Part shown: piece after piece, positions 1 through 6,228 of the stretch
How positions within the stretch are numbered: the first letter of the stretch is position 1
Layout: every line of letters starts with the position of its first letter
DNA from: Deltaproteobacteria bacterium
GTDB taxonomy: Bacteria > Desulfobacterota > DSM-4660 > Desulfatiglandales > Desulfatiglandaceae
DNA: 10,460 bases
Assembly: GCA_018644785.1 (NCBI GenBank)
Contig: JABGPV010000180.1
Location: forward strand, 1 to 10,460
Direction: 5' to 3'
Notes under the pieces: model-generated
Seen by the model: only the letters and a program-made list of their open reading frames with translations
What the model was told of the DNA's origin: nothing
The model's database searches: none
Made by a program: the position numbers and the translations under genes

Positions 1-245
1 AGGAAACCGGGGCGGAAGAACTGGTCTCCGCCTGCCCTTTTTGCTATCAAGGGCTCCAGGTCGGCATCACCGCCACCAATTCTCCATTGATCATGCGGGA
101 TATCAGCTTCCTGGTAGAGTCGTCCCTTCAGGATGAAAAAGCTGAAGAGCCTGAAAAGAAGCGAAAGGTCAGAAAGACCCGGAAAACACGTGAACCGAAA
201 CCCGACAAACCCCTTCAGGAGGAAACATCATCGGCAAGTTCATGA
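1..245 (+). CDS. C-terminal end of an iron-sulfur (HdrD/GlcF-like, cysteine-rich domain) protein, 5' truncated
   Basis: The reading frame is open from base 3 to a TGA at 243-245, about 80 residues, and the 5' end lies outside the window. The visible part begins with a segment containing LVSACPFC, which resembles the last half of the cysteine-rich CCG domain of heterodisulfide reductase subunit D / glycolate oxidase iron-sulfur subunit proteins, where a final CxxC helps bind an Fe-S centre. It is followed by a typical closing helix (roughly IMRDISFLVESSL). The last 40 or so residues are a low-complexity tail rich in Lys, Arg and Glu (for example EKKRKVRKTRK), not part of the usual domain. The stop codon overlaps the next gene's start (ATGA), so the two are probably translated together. 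Family placement rests on one motif; the upstream ferredoxin domain, if any, cannot be seen. A cytoplasmic electron-transfer role is inferred. Confidence 0.6.
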   Translation, partial: ETGAEELVSACPFCYQGLQVGITATNSPLIMRDISFLVESSLQDEKAEEPEKKRKVRKTRKTREPKPDKPLQEETSSASS

Positions 246-937
246 AATACATATACTGGATGGATGCGGCGCTCTTTGACCGCGTAAAGATCATGGCCGC
301 TGAAAAGGGAATCTTGATGCAAAAGGCCAAAAAGGCGGTATGTGTTCCCCTTTCTAAAAAAGTTGATCTGGGCTATGTACCGCCCGATGCCTGGGAAAAA
401 TATACCCTCTGCAAAAGGCAGCTCTCCTGGTACAGAACATCCCCATATTTCGGCCAAACCCTGGTCGTCAGCTCCCGGAACCTGGCCTCATGGGGCCTTG
501 TGGAAGACGCCCTCATTCGTGACTCCAAGTTCCGCTGCCGAAAATTTCCAGACCGATCGAAGCAGCTGGCCCTTCTGGATCGCGAAAGCTATCAGACATC
601 AAAGCCGGATGCGTGGGATAAGATTGATAACGAAGAGAAAGGGCGTAATGGCCGCTGGCTGAAGATCATGGGCATCCACGGCAAAAGTTATGAAGAACTT
701 TTCATCACCCACTGCGCCAACCATGCCAACTTCATCGAGCCGGAATATTTTCTTGAAGACGGGGAACCGATCCCCTACTCTCTTGGGAAAACCTCCCACG
801 TCTGTTCCGCCTGCCTGGAACTTTTCAACATCATCGGTTCCGAGTGGAAAAAAAAGCTGGTAACGCCCTGCCCCGGCGCGGTTTTATTTGCAGGCATGGC
901 CTCAAATCGTTACTATGAGGTGGTGCAACCCAAGTGA
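242..937 (+). CDS. Unrecognised cysteine-containing protein (231 aa)
   Basis: I do not recognise this family. The gene starts with ATG at 242 inside the stop of the preceding iron-sulfur gene (ATGA overlap), and a GGAGG-like element (CAGGAGGAA, about 216-224) lies upstream, a little far from the start. The product is soluble-looking, with no signal peptide or membrane segment. It has seven cysteines (C34, C57, C99, C158, C188, C191, C210). Those in the C-terminal third sit in HxC-like and CxxC contexts: THC at 156-158, HVCSAC at 186-191 and TPCP at 208-211. These could bind a metal or Fe-S cluster, but no known motif is matched. Tight coupling to the upstream gene suggests it acts with that iron-sulfur protein. 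Ordinary codon use and the overlap make it a real gene; the function is unknown. Confidence 0.75.
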   Translation: MKYIYWMDAALFDRVKIMAAEKGILMQKAKKAVCVPLSKKVDLGYVPPDAWEKYTLCKRQLSWYRTSPYFGQTLVVSSRNLASWGLVEDALIRDSKFRCRKFPDRSKQLALLDRESYQTSKPDAWDKIDNEEKGRNGRWLKIMGIHGKSYEELFITHCANHANFIEPEYFLEDGEPIPYSLGKTSHVCSACLELFNIIGSEWKKKLVTPCPGAVLFAGMASNRYYEVVQPK

Positions 938-1008
938 GAATCCATTTTTCCTTTACTTCGGATTCGCTGGTAACCGATGGAATATCATCTTTATCGGGGG
1001 GGTCAAAG

Positions 1009-1045
1009 ACCGGAGTGGTTCTTTATCAGGTTGAACCACTCCGGT
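1009..1045. terminator. Strong hairpin between convergent genes, probable terminator of hcp
   Basis: A perfect 12-bp inverted repeat, ACCGGAGTGGTT at 1009-1020 and AACCACTCCGGT at 1034-1045, encloses a 13-base loop. It starts 17 bases beyond the hcp stop codon and about 70 bases beyond the end of the unrecognised + strand gene. Neither side has a proper T-run (on the - strand it is followed by CTTTG), so it is a weak match to an intrinsic terminator, but its place between two convergent genes supports that role. Confidence 0.55.
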
Positions 1046-1062
1046 TAAAATCTGTATTCTGT

Positions 1063-2826
1063 TTATCCCAGCATCTTTTTCATATCACCATCAGGTGTTC
1101 CAATGGGTGTTAGATTGTAATTCTTGACCAGTATATTCAGTACATTCGGTGAAACGAATGCCGGTAATGAGGGTCCCAGATAGACGTCCTTGATACCCAG
1201 GTGGAGCAGGCTTAAAAGGATTGCAACTGCTTTTTGTTCATACCAGGATATGACAAAGGATAAAGGGAGCCCATTGACATCGGTATTAAAAGCTTTGCTA
1301 AGGGCAACGGCAATCTGAACGGCTGAATGGGCGTCATTGCATTGGCCCACATCCAGGAGTCTCGGAATCCCGTTAATGTCTCCCAACTGTTGTTTGAAGA
1401 ATTTGTACTTACCGCATGCCAGGGTTAGCACTAAGCTGTTCTTTGGCGTTTTTTCAACAAATTCAGTGTAGTAATTTCTGGATCTTTTCACACCATCACA
1501 ACCGCCAACCAGAAAGAAATGACCAATGGAACCATCTTTTACGCCACCGACGATTTTATCAGCCACGCCAAGAACTGTCTTGTGACCAAAGCCTACCAGA
1601 ATTTCCATGTCTTTTTTGTCTTCAGTATAACCTGGCAGTTCCAGCGCTCTGTCAATAAGAGGTTTCAGATTGTTTTTGTTCAAATGAGTCAGGCCCGGCA
1701 TACCGACCGTGCCTGAGGTAAAAATGTTTTTCTTATATGATTGTTTGGGTTTCTGGATACAGTTGGAAGTCATTAGAATCGCACCCGGGAAATTGGCGAA
1801 TTCCTTTTTCTGGTTCTGCCAAGCCGTGCCATAGTTACCATAAAAATGAGGAAACCGTTCTTTCAGTTTTGGATATCCATGGGCCGGCAGCATTTCGCCA
1901 TGGGTATAAACATATATCCCTTTTCCTGCGCTGGCTTTCAGGACCGCCTCGAGATCAATGAAGTCATGACCGGACACTAAAATGGCCTTTCCTTTTTTTG
2001 CACCAAGGGGGACCTTGGTGGGTACAGGGTCACCATAAGCACCCGTATTCCCCAGGCTGAGAAGTTCCATTGCCCGAAGATTTTTTTCACCGCATTCCAG
2101 AACCAATCCAAGGTAAGCGTTCGCATCCAAATTTTTATTCTCGAGTGCAGCCAGAGCACGATGGACAAATTCATAATTGCCTTCATCTTCCTGGCCATGT
2201 TCAGCCGCATGATCAGTATAGGCAGCCATTCCCTTGATGCCAAAAAGGAGCATGTGCTGCAGGGATCTGAGATCCGGGTTCATATTGGGGTCTGCCATGA
2301 GCCCGTATTGTTTGCCCTGTTTGACCATTCCTTCCAAAGAAGGCTTGAGTTTCAAAGTAAGACTGCCGCTATCCGATGAAATAGTCCCGCCGGCATCTTT
2401 CACCCGCTTGATCATCTTGTCTCTCAGAGCAACAGACTCCTGGAGAAGGTCTTCAAACCGATAAGGGTCGAATTCCACATTGGTAAGGGTAGAGAACATT
2501 GCCATACAGGTAAATTGATTGGTTTCAGGATCGCTGATATTTACTTTCCTGCCGGCAACAGCCGCAATTGAAAGGCCTTTAAGGGTATAAATTAAAAGGT
2601 CTTGGAGTGCGGCAACTTGCGGCGTTTTTCCACAGACGCCGAGTTTTGTACATCCTTTCCCTTTAAAGGTTTGTTCACATTGGTAGCAAAACATGGCCGG
2701 CTTTCTTTTTTTGGTGCTGGCAAAGGCATTTTTCGCAGACAACATGGAAGGTATGAGAGTAGACGCTGCTACCCCCATGGCACTTGTTTTAATGAAATTT
2801 CTTCTTGATACACTTTTTTCTTTCAT
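1063..2826 (-). CDS. hcp: Hybrid cluster protein (Hcp, prismane protein; annotated as hydroxylamine reductase) with a Tat signal peptide
   Basis: The 587-residue product is a complete class I Hcp. The N-terminal cubane ligands form C47-x2-C50-x8-C59-x5-C65. The expected hybrid Fe-S-O cluster ligands are all seen: H287 (SGHD), E311 (HGEMLPAHGYP), C356 (TSNC), C443 (GGCDG, the persulfide position), C471 (ACGKYKF), C496 (GQCNDAHS) and E530 (WYEQKA). Family members reduce hydroxylamine in vitro and are linked to nitric oxide detoxification and S-nitrosylation. The oddity is the first 44 residues: a twin-arginine motif (SRRNFIKTSA, 7-16), a hydrophobic stretch and an AFA site near 34-36, predicting export. 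Without them the protein would begin at M45, the usual Hcp start. The long form is favoured because AAGGAGA (2834-2840) lies 7 bases before the ATG at 2826, while no ribosome binding site precedes M45. The gene stands alone, opposite to both neighbouring blocks, with lower GC. No hcr reductase partner is visible. Confidence 0.95.
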   Translation of the reverse strand: MKEKSVSRRNFIKTSAMGVAASTLIPSMLSAKNAFASTKKRKPAMFCYQCEQTFKGKGCTKLGVCGKTPQVAALQDLLIYTLKGLSIAAVAGRKVNISDPETNQFTCMAMFSTLTNVEFDPYRFEDLLQESVALRDKMIKRVKDAGGTISSDSGSLTLKLKPSLEGMVKQGKQYGLMADPNMNPDLRSLQHMLLFGIKGMAAYTDHAAEHGQEDEGNYEFVHRALAALENKNLDANAYLGLVLECGEKNLRAMELLSLGNTGAYGDPVPTKVPLGAKKGKAILVSGHDFIDLEAVLKASAGKGIYVYTHGEMLPAHGYPKLKERFPHFYGNYGTAWQNQKKEFANFPGAILMTSNCIQKPKQSYKKNIFTSGTVGMPGLTHLNKNNLKPLIDRALELPGYTEDKKDMEILVGFGHKTVLGVADKIVGGVKDGSIGHFFLVGGCDGVKRSRNYYTEFVEKTPKNSLVLTLACGKYKFFKQQLGDINGIPRLLDVGQCNDAHSAVQIAVALSKAFNTDVNGLPLSFVISWYEQKAVAILLSLLHLGIKDVYLGPSLPAFVSPNVLNILVKNYNLTPIGTPDGDMKKMLG

Positions 2827-2858
2827 TGCAAAATCTCCTTTCCTTTCTGAGCGATTTC

Positions 2859-2871
2859 TTTGGAGAGAATA
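2859..2871 (-). promoter_or_regulatory. Candidate hcp promoter -10 element and start region
   Basis: On the - strand TATTCT (2866-2871) is a fair match to a -10 box, placing transcription start near 2859, about 33 bases before the hcp ATG. There is no good -35 hexamer at the normal distance; the TTGAC palindrome centred at 2902.5 lies about 43 bases upstream of the predicted start, the position expected for an activator-dependent (class II) promoter. Confidence 0.45.
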
Positions 2872-2895
2872 TCCAGGAAAAAACCGAAAGTATCA

Positions 2896-2909
2896 TTGAC
2901 CTAAGTCAA
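2896..2909 (-). promoter_or_regulatory. TTGAC-N4-GTCAA palindrome, FNR/CRP-superfamily operator (HcpR-like)
   Basis: TTGAC (2896-2900), CTAA, GTCAA (2905-2909) is a perfect 5+5 inverted repeat with a 4-base spacer, the geometry of FNR-family sites (FNR itself uses TTGAT-N4-ATCAA). In anaerobes, hcp genes are often controlled by HcpR, a heme-dependent nitrosative-stress member of this superfamily whose sites contain TTGAC half-sites. The placement 70 bases upstream of hcp makes it the likely activator site. Which regulator binds is inference; none is encoded in the window. Confidence 0.6.
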
Positions 2910-2921
2910 GTTTTGATTTTT

Positions 2922-2943
2922 TTTCACGAATTATTATGTGAAA
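2922..2943. promoter_or_regulatory. Inverted repeat TTTCAC-N10-GTGAAA, possible second operator
   Basis: TTTCAC at 2922-2927 and GTGAAA at 2938-2943 are exact complements around an AT-rich 10-base centre. It lies just upstream of the TTGAC palindrome. It could be a second regulator site for hcp or mere chance; a 6-bp stem with this loop would make a weak hairpin only. Confidence 0.2.
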
Positions 2944-3100
2944 GGTGGGGTCCATCACAATGAGGTGAGAAGAAAAGCTATTTCGTCAGAATCAAAATCG
3001 ATCATCCCTCAGAAAGCGACTGGGCGACCCAAGGCGTACCTCAGGGACACTAACATTACAGCTTCCTCAACTTTATTATACCGAGTGCGGTGTTTTTCCC
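2944..3100. other. Intergenic stretch without recognisable features
   Basis: This is the middle of the 367-base gap between the divergent hcp and ligase genes. The hcp control elements lie on its left and the operon promoter and repeat on its right. The only open frame through it runs into the tandem repeat, has no ribosome binding site and shows no recognisable protein features. No RNA gene or riboswitch could be made out. Confidence 0.5.
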
Positions 3101-3130
3101 TTGACAGCCATGGCGCACTGTTTGTATTGT
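3101..3130 (+). promoter_or_regulatory. Candidate sigma70 promoter of the ligase-lyase-TRAP operon
   Basis: TTGACA (3101-3106, perfect -35) and TATTGT (3125-3130, four of six matches to TATAAT) are separated by 18 bases. Transcription would begin near 3137, inside the first copies of the 7-base tandem repeat, giving a leader of about 57 bases. It is the best promoter match seen upstream of the first operon gene. Confidence 0.5.
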
Positions 3131-3136
3131 CGACAA
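3127..3136. promoter_or_regulatory. TTGTCGACAA palindrome overlapping the -10 box, candidate operator
   Basis: A perfect 10-base palindrome overlaps four bases of the -10 element and the first CGACAAA repeat. FadR-subfamily GntR regulators, one of which is encoded in this operon, commonly bind short palindromes of the TTGT/ACAA or TGGT/ACCA type, and a site here would block RNA polymerase. The wider repeat TTTGT-N7-ACAAA (3121-3137) is also symmetric. Assignment to the local regulator is inference. Confidence 0.35.
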
Positions 3137-3179
3137 ACGACAAACGACAAACGACAAACGACAAACGACAAACGACAAA
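3131..3179 (+). repeat. Seven perfect tandem copies of the heptamer CGACAAA
   Basis: Seven identical 7-base units run from 3131 to 3179, followed by a degenerate CAAACA. They lie between the predicted -10 box and the ribosome binding site (AGGGAA, 3185-3190) of the ligase gene, so they would form nearly the whole 5' leader. Because 7 is not a multiple of 3, a copy gain or loss would change the reading frame of any upstream start reading into the ligase. Tandem repeats of this kind are prone to slippage; alternatively the C/A-rich leader may simply stay unstructured and favour translation. Confidence 0.95.
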
Positions 3180-3193
3180 CAAACAGGGAAAAT

Positions 3194-4378
3194 ATGCGCT
3201 TACTGGAATTCGAAGCCAAAGAGATACTTGCCAGACACCAGATCGCTGTGCCGAAAAGCCAGTTACTTTCCGGTTCTAATGAAATAAATCTGAAATTTCC
3301 GTTGGTTTTAAAAGTCCAAATTCCCCTGGGTGGACGCGGCAAGGCGGGCGGGGTGCTGGTTGCCCATAACGAGACCCAGGCCGGAGAAATGGCCGAAAAG
3401 CTAATGGCCACCCCCTTTCGGGGCTACAGGGCTACGCGCGTACTGGCCGAAGAACAGGCCGATATATCTGCTGAATACTTCCTGGCCCTTACCTATGACA
3501 CCGTGGCCAAGTTGCCACTGGCCATTTTCAGCGCCGAGGGCGGCGTGGACATCGAAGAGCTGGCTGCCCGAGAGCCTGAAAAGGTTTGCAAGCGGCACTT
3601 TTCCGCAAGGGAAGGGCTCATGCAGCATCAAGCCCGGGAGCTCATCGCACAAGCCGGCATCCATGGCCGGCCTTTGGTGGCTTTGGGATCTGTACTGGCC
3701 AATTTGGCAGACATCTTCTTGCGCTACGACTGCACCATATTGGAGGTCAACCCCCTGGTGGTTTGCGGTGACGGAAAGGTCCTGGCCCTGGATTGCCATG
3801 CCGACATCGAAGACGACGCCCTGTTCCGTCATCCGGAGATATCGGCTCTGGAAAATGAGAAGGGACGTTTTGAGTCCGAGAAGAAGACGACCGAATTCGA
3901 AGCCAGGGCAGCCGAGATAGACAGTGCCGACCACCGGGGCGTGGCCGGACGGGTAATCGAATTTCCTGGAAATCTGGGCCTGATCATTGGCGGCGGCGGC
4001 GCCTCGCTCACCGCCTTTGACGCAGTAAAACAGCACGGCGGTGAACCGGCCAACTACTGCGAAATCGGCGGCAACCCCTCGGTGAGCAAGGTGCGCCACC
4101 TCACCCGCCACATCCTTTCCAAACCCGGGGTAGAGAACGTTTCGGTGATCATGAACGTTGTCAGCAACACCCGGGTGGATCTCATCGCCCGGGGTATTAT
4201 TGCAGGCGTACTGGACGCGGGCAAAGACCCGGCCAAGGCAATCGCTGTATTCAGGGTGCCTGGCGCCTGGGAGGAAGAGGGCTTCAAGATTCTCAAAAAA
4301 TACGGGGTGCCTTACGTGGACCGCACCGTATCTATCGATCAGGCGGCCAAGTTTGCCGTTGAAAGAACCCAAAGGTAG
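3194..4378 (+). CDS. ADP-forming acyl-CoA ligase, beta subunit (succinyl-CoA synthetase SucC / malate thiokinase MtkA-like)
   Basis: The 394-residue product has the layout of a SucC-type beta subunit: an N-terminal ATP-grasp domain with VLKVQ and GGRGKAGG (about 38-53), AEGGVDIEE (114-122), Mg-binding N186 (EVNPLVV) and D200 (ALD), then a C-terminal CoA-ligase domain with GGEPANY (282-288). With the alpha subunit it would make an acyl-CoA from a carboxylic acid, ATP and CoA in the cytoplasm. Near the carboxylate pocket it departs from the family: GGGGASLT (266-273) replaces the usual NGAGLAM, and NVVSNTRVD (321-329) replaces NIFGGIVRCD of SucC and NIFAGINRCD of malate thiokinase, so the substrate may not be succinate or malate. 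ATG 3194 is preferred because it follows AGGGAA and matches the family N-terminus. Upstream in-frame TTG 3101 and ATG 3110 would add 31 or 28 repeat-encoded residues and lack a binding site. Confidence 0.88.
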   Translation: MRLLEFEAKEILARHQIAVPKSQLLSGSNEINLKFPLVLKVQIPLGGRGKAGGVLVAHNETQAGEMAEKLMATPFRGYRATRVLAEEQADISAEYFLALTYDTVAKLPLAIFSAEGGVDIEELAAREPEKVCKRHFSAREGLMQHQARELIAQAGIHGRPLVALGSVLANLADIFLRYDCTILEVNPLVVCGDGKVLALDCHADIEDDALFRHPEISALENEKGRFESEKKTTEFEARAAEIDSADHRGVAGRVIEFPGNLGLIIGGGGASLTAFDAVKQHGGEPANYCEIGGNPSVSKVRHLTRHILSKPGVENVSVIMNVVSNTRVDLIARGIIAGVLDAGKDPAKAIAVFRVPGAWEEEGFKILKKYGVPYVDRTVSIDQAAKFAVERTQR

Positions 4379-4389
4379 GCGAAAAATAA

Positions 4390-5295
4390 ATGGCAATACT
4401 GGCAGACAAGAATCTAAAGGTTATCATCCAGGGTATCACCGGGCGCGAGGCGGCCTCTTTCACCAAGGATATGATGGACTACGGCACTCAGGTGGTAGCC
4501 GGGTGTACACCCGGCAAACAGGGCCAAAAGGTGCATGGGGTTCCCGTTTACGATACCGTTCGCCAGGCGGTGGCCGAACATCCGGCCAGGGCTTCGGTGA
4601 TCTCGGTTCCCCCAGCCCTGGTGAAAGGCGCTGCATTCGAAGCACTGGATAACGGCCTTGAACTCATCATCATTGTAACGGAACGGGTCCCTCGCCGGGA
4701 TGTGGTTGAAATTCTGGAAGTGGCCCGACAAAATGGCGCCCGACTCATCGGACCCAACACCCTGGGGCTGATCTGCCCCCATGAGATCAAGCTGGGCATG
4801 GCCGGCGGACCGGAGGCGGATGTGAAGAAGTCCTATATGCCGGGGTCTGTGGGCATTGCCAGCCGCAGCGGCGGTATGACCACCGAGATTGCCAATCTGC
4901 TCACCACCAACGGCATCGGGCAGAGCACCTGCGTGGCCATCGGCGGTGATCCTATTGTGGGCACAAACTTTCTCGAGCTGATTCCCATGTTCGATGCCGA
5001 CCCCCTTACCAAAGCGGTAGTGTTGTTCTGCGAGCCGGGAGGAATCATAGAGGAAAGCCTGGCGGCCCTGGTTTTGGAGCAGAACATCAAACTGCCCATC
5101 GTTGCCTTTTTGGCCGGTCGCTTTGTGGACGATATGCCCGGGGTGCGCTTCGGGCATGCGGCTACCATCGTGGAAGGCGACAAAGGCAGTGCCCGCAGTA
5201 AGCGAGAGACTTTCCTTAAATCCGGCATCCATGTGGCCGACAAGTTCTCAGACATCGTGAATATCCTTAGAAAGCTGGGGGTAGACAGTGAATAA
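4390..5295 (+). CDS. ADP-forming acyl-CoA ligase, alpha subunit (SucD / MtkB-like)
   Basis: At 301 residues it is a full-length SucD-type subunit. It has the CoA-binding Rossmann start (QGITGREAASF, 14-24; TPGKQGQ, 40-46), the ligase domain with SRSGGMTTE (158-166) and GIGQSTCVAIGGDP (175-188), the conserved E215 in CEPGG, and the catalytic phosphohistidine H256 in FGHAATIVEGDKGSA. The histidine carries phosphate from ATP to the acyl group during CoA thioester formation. It begins 11 bases after the beta subunit stop, so the two are made together as the heteromeric enzyme. Unlike the beta subunit, its active-site motifs follow SucD closely, as expected because this chain handles CoA and phosphate while the beta chain helps set acid specificity. 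It could be a succinate, malate or related hydroxy-acid CoA ligase; the lyase next door favours a hydroxy acid. Confidence 0.92.
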   Translation: MAILADKNLKVIIQGITGREAASFTKDMMDYGTQVVAGCTPGKQGQKVHGVPVYDTVRQAVAEHPARASVISVPPALVKGAAFEALDNGLELIIIVTERVPRRDVVEILEVARQNGARLIGPNTLGLICPHEIKLGMAGGPEADVKKSYMPGSVGIASRSGGMTTEIANLLTTNGIGQSTCVAIGGDPIVGTNFLELIPMFDADPLTKAVVLFCEPGGIIEESLAALVLEQNIKLPIVAFLAGRFVDDMPGVRFGHAATIVEGDKGSARSKRETFLKSGIHVADKFSDIVNILRKLGVDSE

Positions 5296-6172
5296 TCTGG
5301 GCCTGATTCGGTCCGCCCTGTTCGTGCCGGGCAACCGATTGGAGAGAGTGGACAAGGCGCTGGCTACCGAGGCTGATGCAGTGATCATAGACCTGGAAGA
5401 CGCAGTGCCGTCAAGTCAGAAGGACCAGGCCAGATCGGACGTTGCTCAGAAACTGGCCAATACGTCGGGTCACAAAATCATCGTGCGGGTTAATGGCCTG
5501 GACACCCCCGAGTTCGCACGAGACCTGAAGGCCGTGGCGGACTCCAATCTTTCGGGGCTGATGGTGCCCAAGATCGAAGGCCCCGGTGAAGTGGCCCTGA
5601 TCAATGAGGCCCTTCTCAAAGCTGAAGCGGCCGCTGGCCTTCAGGCTGGGATCGTCCCGGTAATTGCCCTGGTTGAAACCGCCAAGGGGGTTGAAAACAT
5701 CTCGCAAATCGCCGCAGGTCAGACCGAACCGGCAAGGCTCTATACGGTAGCTTTTGGCGCGGCCGATTACTCCCTGGACCTGGGCATCGAGTTAACCATG
5801 AGCGGTGATGAACTTTTTTACGCTCGCTCCCGGCTTCCCATCGCCTGCCGGGCCCACGATCTGGCGCCGCCCATCGACACCCCGTTCATGATCGATTTGA
5901 AGGATATTCCGGCCCTTAAGGCCGACACCGTCCGGGCCAAGCAACTGGGGTTCATGGGCAAGCTGTGCATCCACCCCAACCAGATTGAACCGGTGAACGC
6001 TATCTTCTCCCCCGGTCCCAATGAAATAGCCCACGCCGAAAAGATAATCCAGGCCTATGAAGAATCAGAAGCCAAGGGCCTGGGGGCCATACAGGTGGAT
6101 GGTAAGTTCGTGGATCTGCCGGTAGTGGAGCGCGCCCGTCGGACCTTACGCCTGGCCTCGGCCGGAAGTTAG
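5288..6172 (+). CDS. CitE/HpcH-family C-C lyase (malyl-CoA / citramalyl-CoA lyase-like)
   Basis: The 294-residue product belongs to the HpcH/HpaI aldolase, citrate lyase beta-like family. It shows RSALFVPG (8-15), DLEDAV (35-40), substrate-binding R67 (VRVNG), metal ligand E130 (ALVETAKG), FGAADYSLDLG with metal ligand D160 (156-166), and GKLCIHPNQI (224-233). Stand-alone members cleave 3-hydroxyacyl-CoA thioesters such as L-malyl-CoA (to acetyl-CoA and glyoxylate) or citramalyl-CoA (to acetyl-CoA and pyruvate), with Mg2+. No citrate lyase alpha or acyl-carrier gene is nearby, and a CoA ligase is, so a CoA thioester substrate is more likely than citrate. Translation starts at GTG 5288, overlapping the alpha subunit stop by 8 bases, which implies coupling. 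With the ligase it forms an activate-then-split module. The exact substrate cannot be read from the sequence. Confidence 0.9.
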   Translation: MNNLGLIRSALFVPGNRLERVDKALATEADAVIIDLEDAVPSSQKDQARSDVAQKLANTSGHKIIVRVNGLDTPEFARDLKAVADSNLSGLMVPKIEGPGEVALINEALLKAEAAAGLQAGIVPVIALVETAKGVENISQIAAGQTEPARLYTVAFGAADYSLDLGIELTMSGDELFYARSRLPIACRAHDLAPPIDTPFMIDLKDIPALKADTVRAKQLGFMGKLCIHPNQIEPVNAIFSPGPNEIAHAEKIIQAYEESEAKGLGAIQVDGKFVDLPVVERARRTLRLASAGS

Positions 6173-6228
6173 ATAAAGGTAAAGCGCTCAGGAATTTTCA
6201 AAACCTCAAACTGCAAAGGCCGTTTAAC

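Noticed and set aside
3131..3179. CRISPR-like array
   Set aside because: The 7-base units are directly adjacent with no spacers; it is a simple tandem repeat.
3101..3193. N-terminal extension of the ligase from TTG 3101 or ATG 3110
   Set aside because: It would encode the repeat array, has no ribosome binding site, its TTG is the predicted -35 box, and family members start at the position of ATG 3194. Kept only as a testable aside.
2938..3279. 113-codon + strand frame in the hcp-ligase gap
   Set aside because: It runs through the tandem repeat and into the ligase gene in the wrong frame, with no recognisable content.
3401..4396. 331-codon open frame on the - strand
   Set aside because: It lies wholly across the ligase beta gene, which has clear family motifs; the frame is an antisense shadow of high-GC coding sequence with no recognisable domain.
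4414..5232. 272-codon open frame on the - strand
   Set aside because: Antisense shadow of the ligase alpha gene; low-complexity, histidine-rich composition and no family resemblance.
5288..6172. True citrate lyase beta subunit (citE of citDEF)
   Set aside because: No citrate lyase acyl-carrier, alpha subunit or assembly genes are nearby; a CoA ligase is, so a stand-alone acyl-CoA lyase is more likely.
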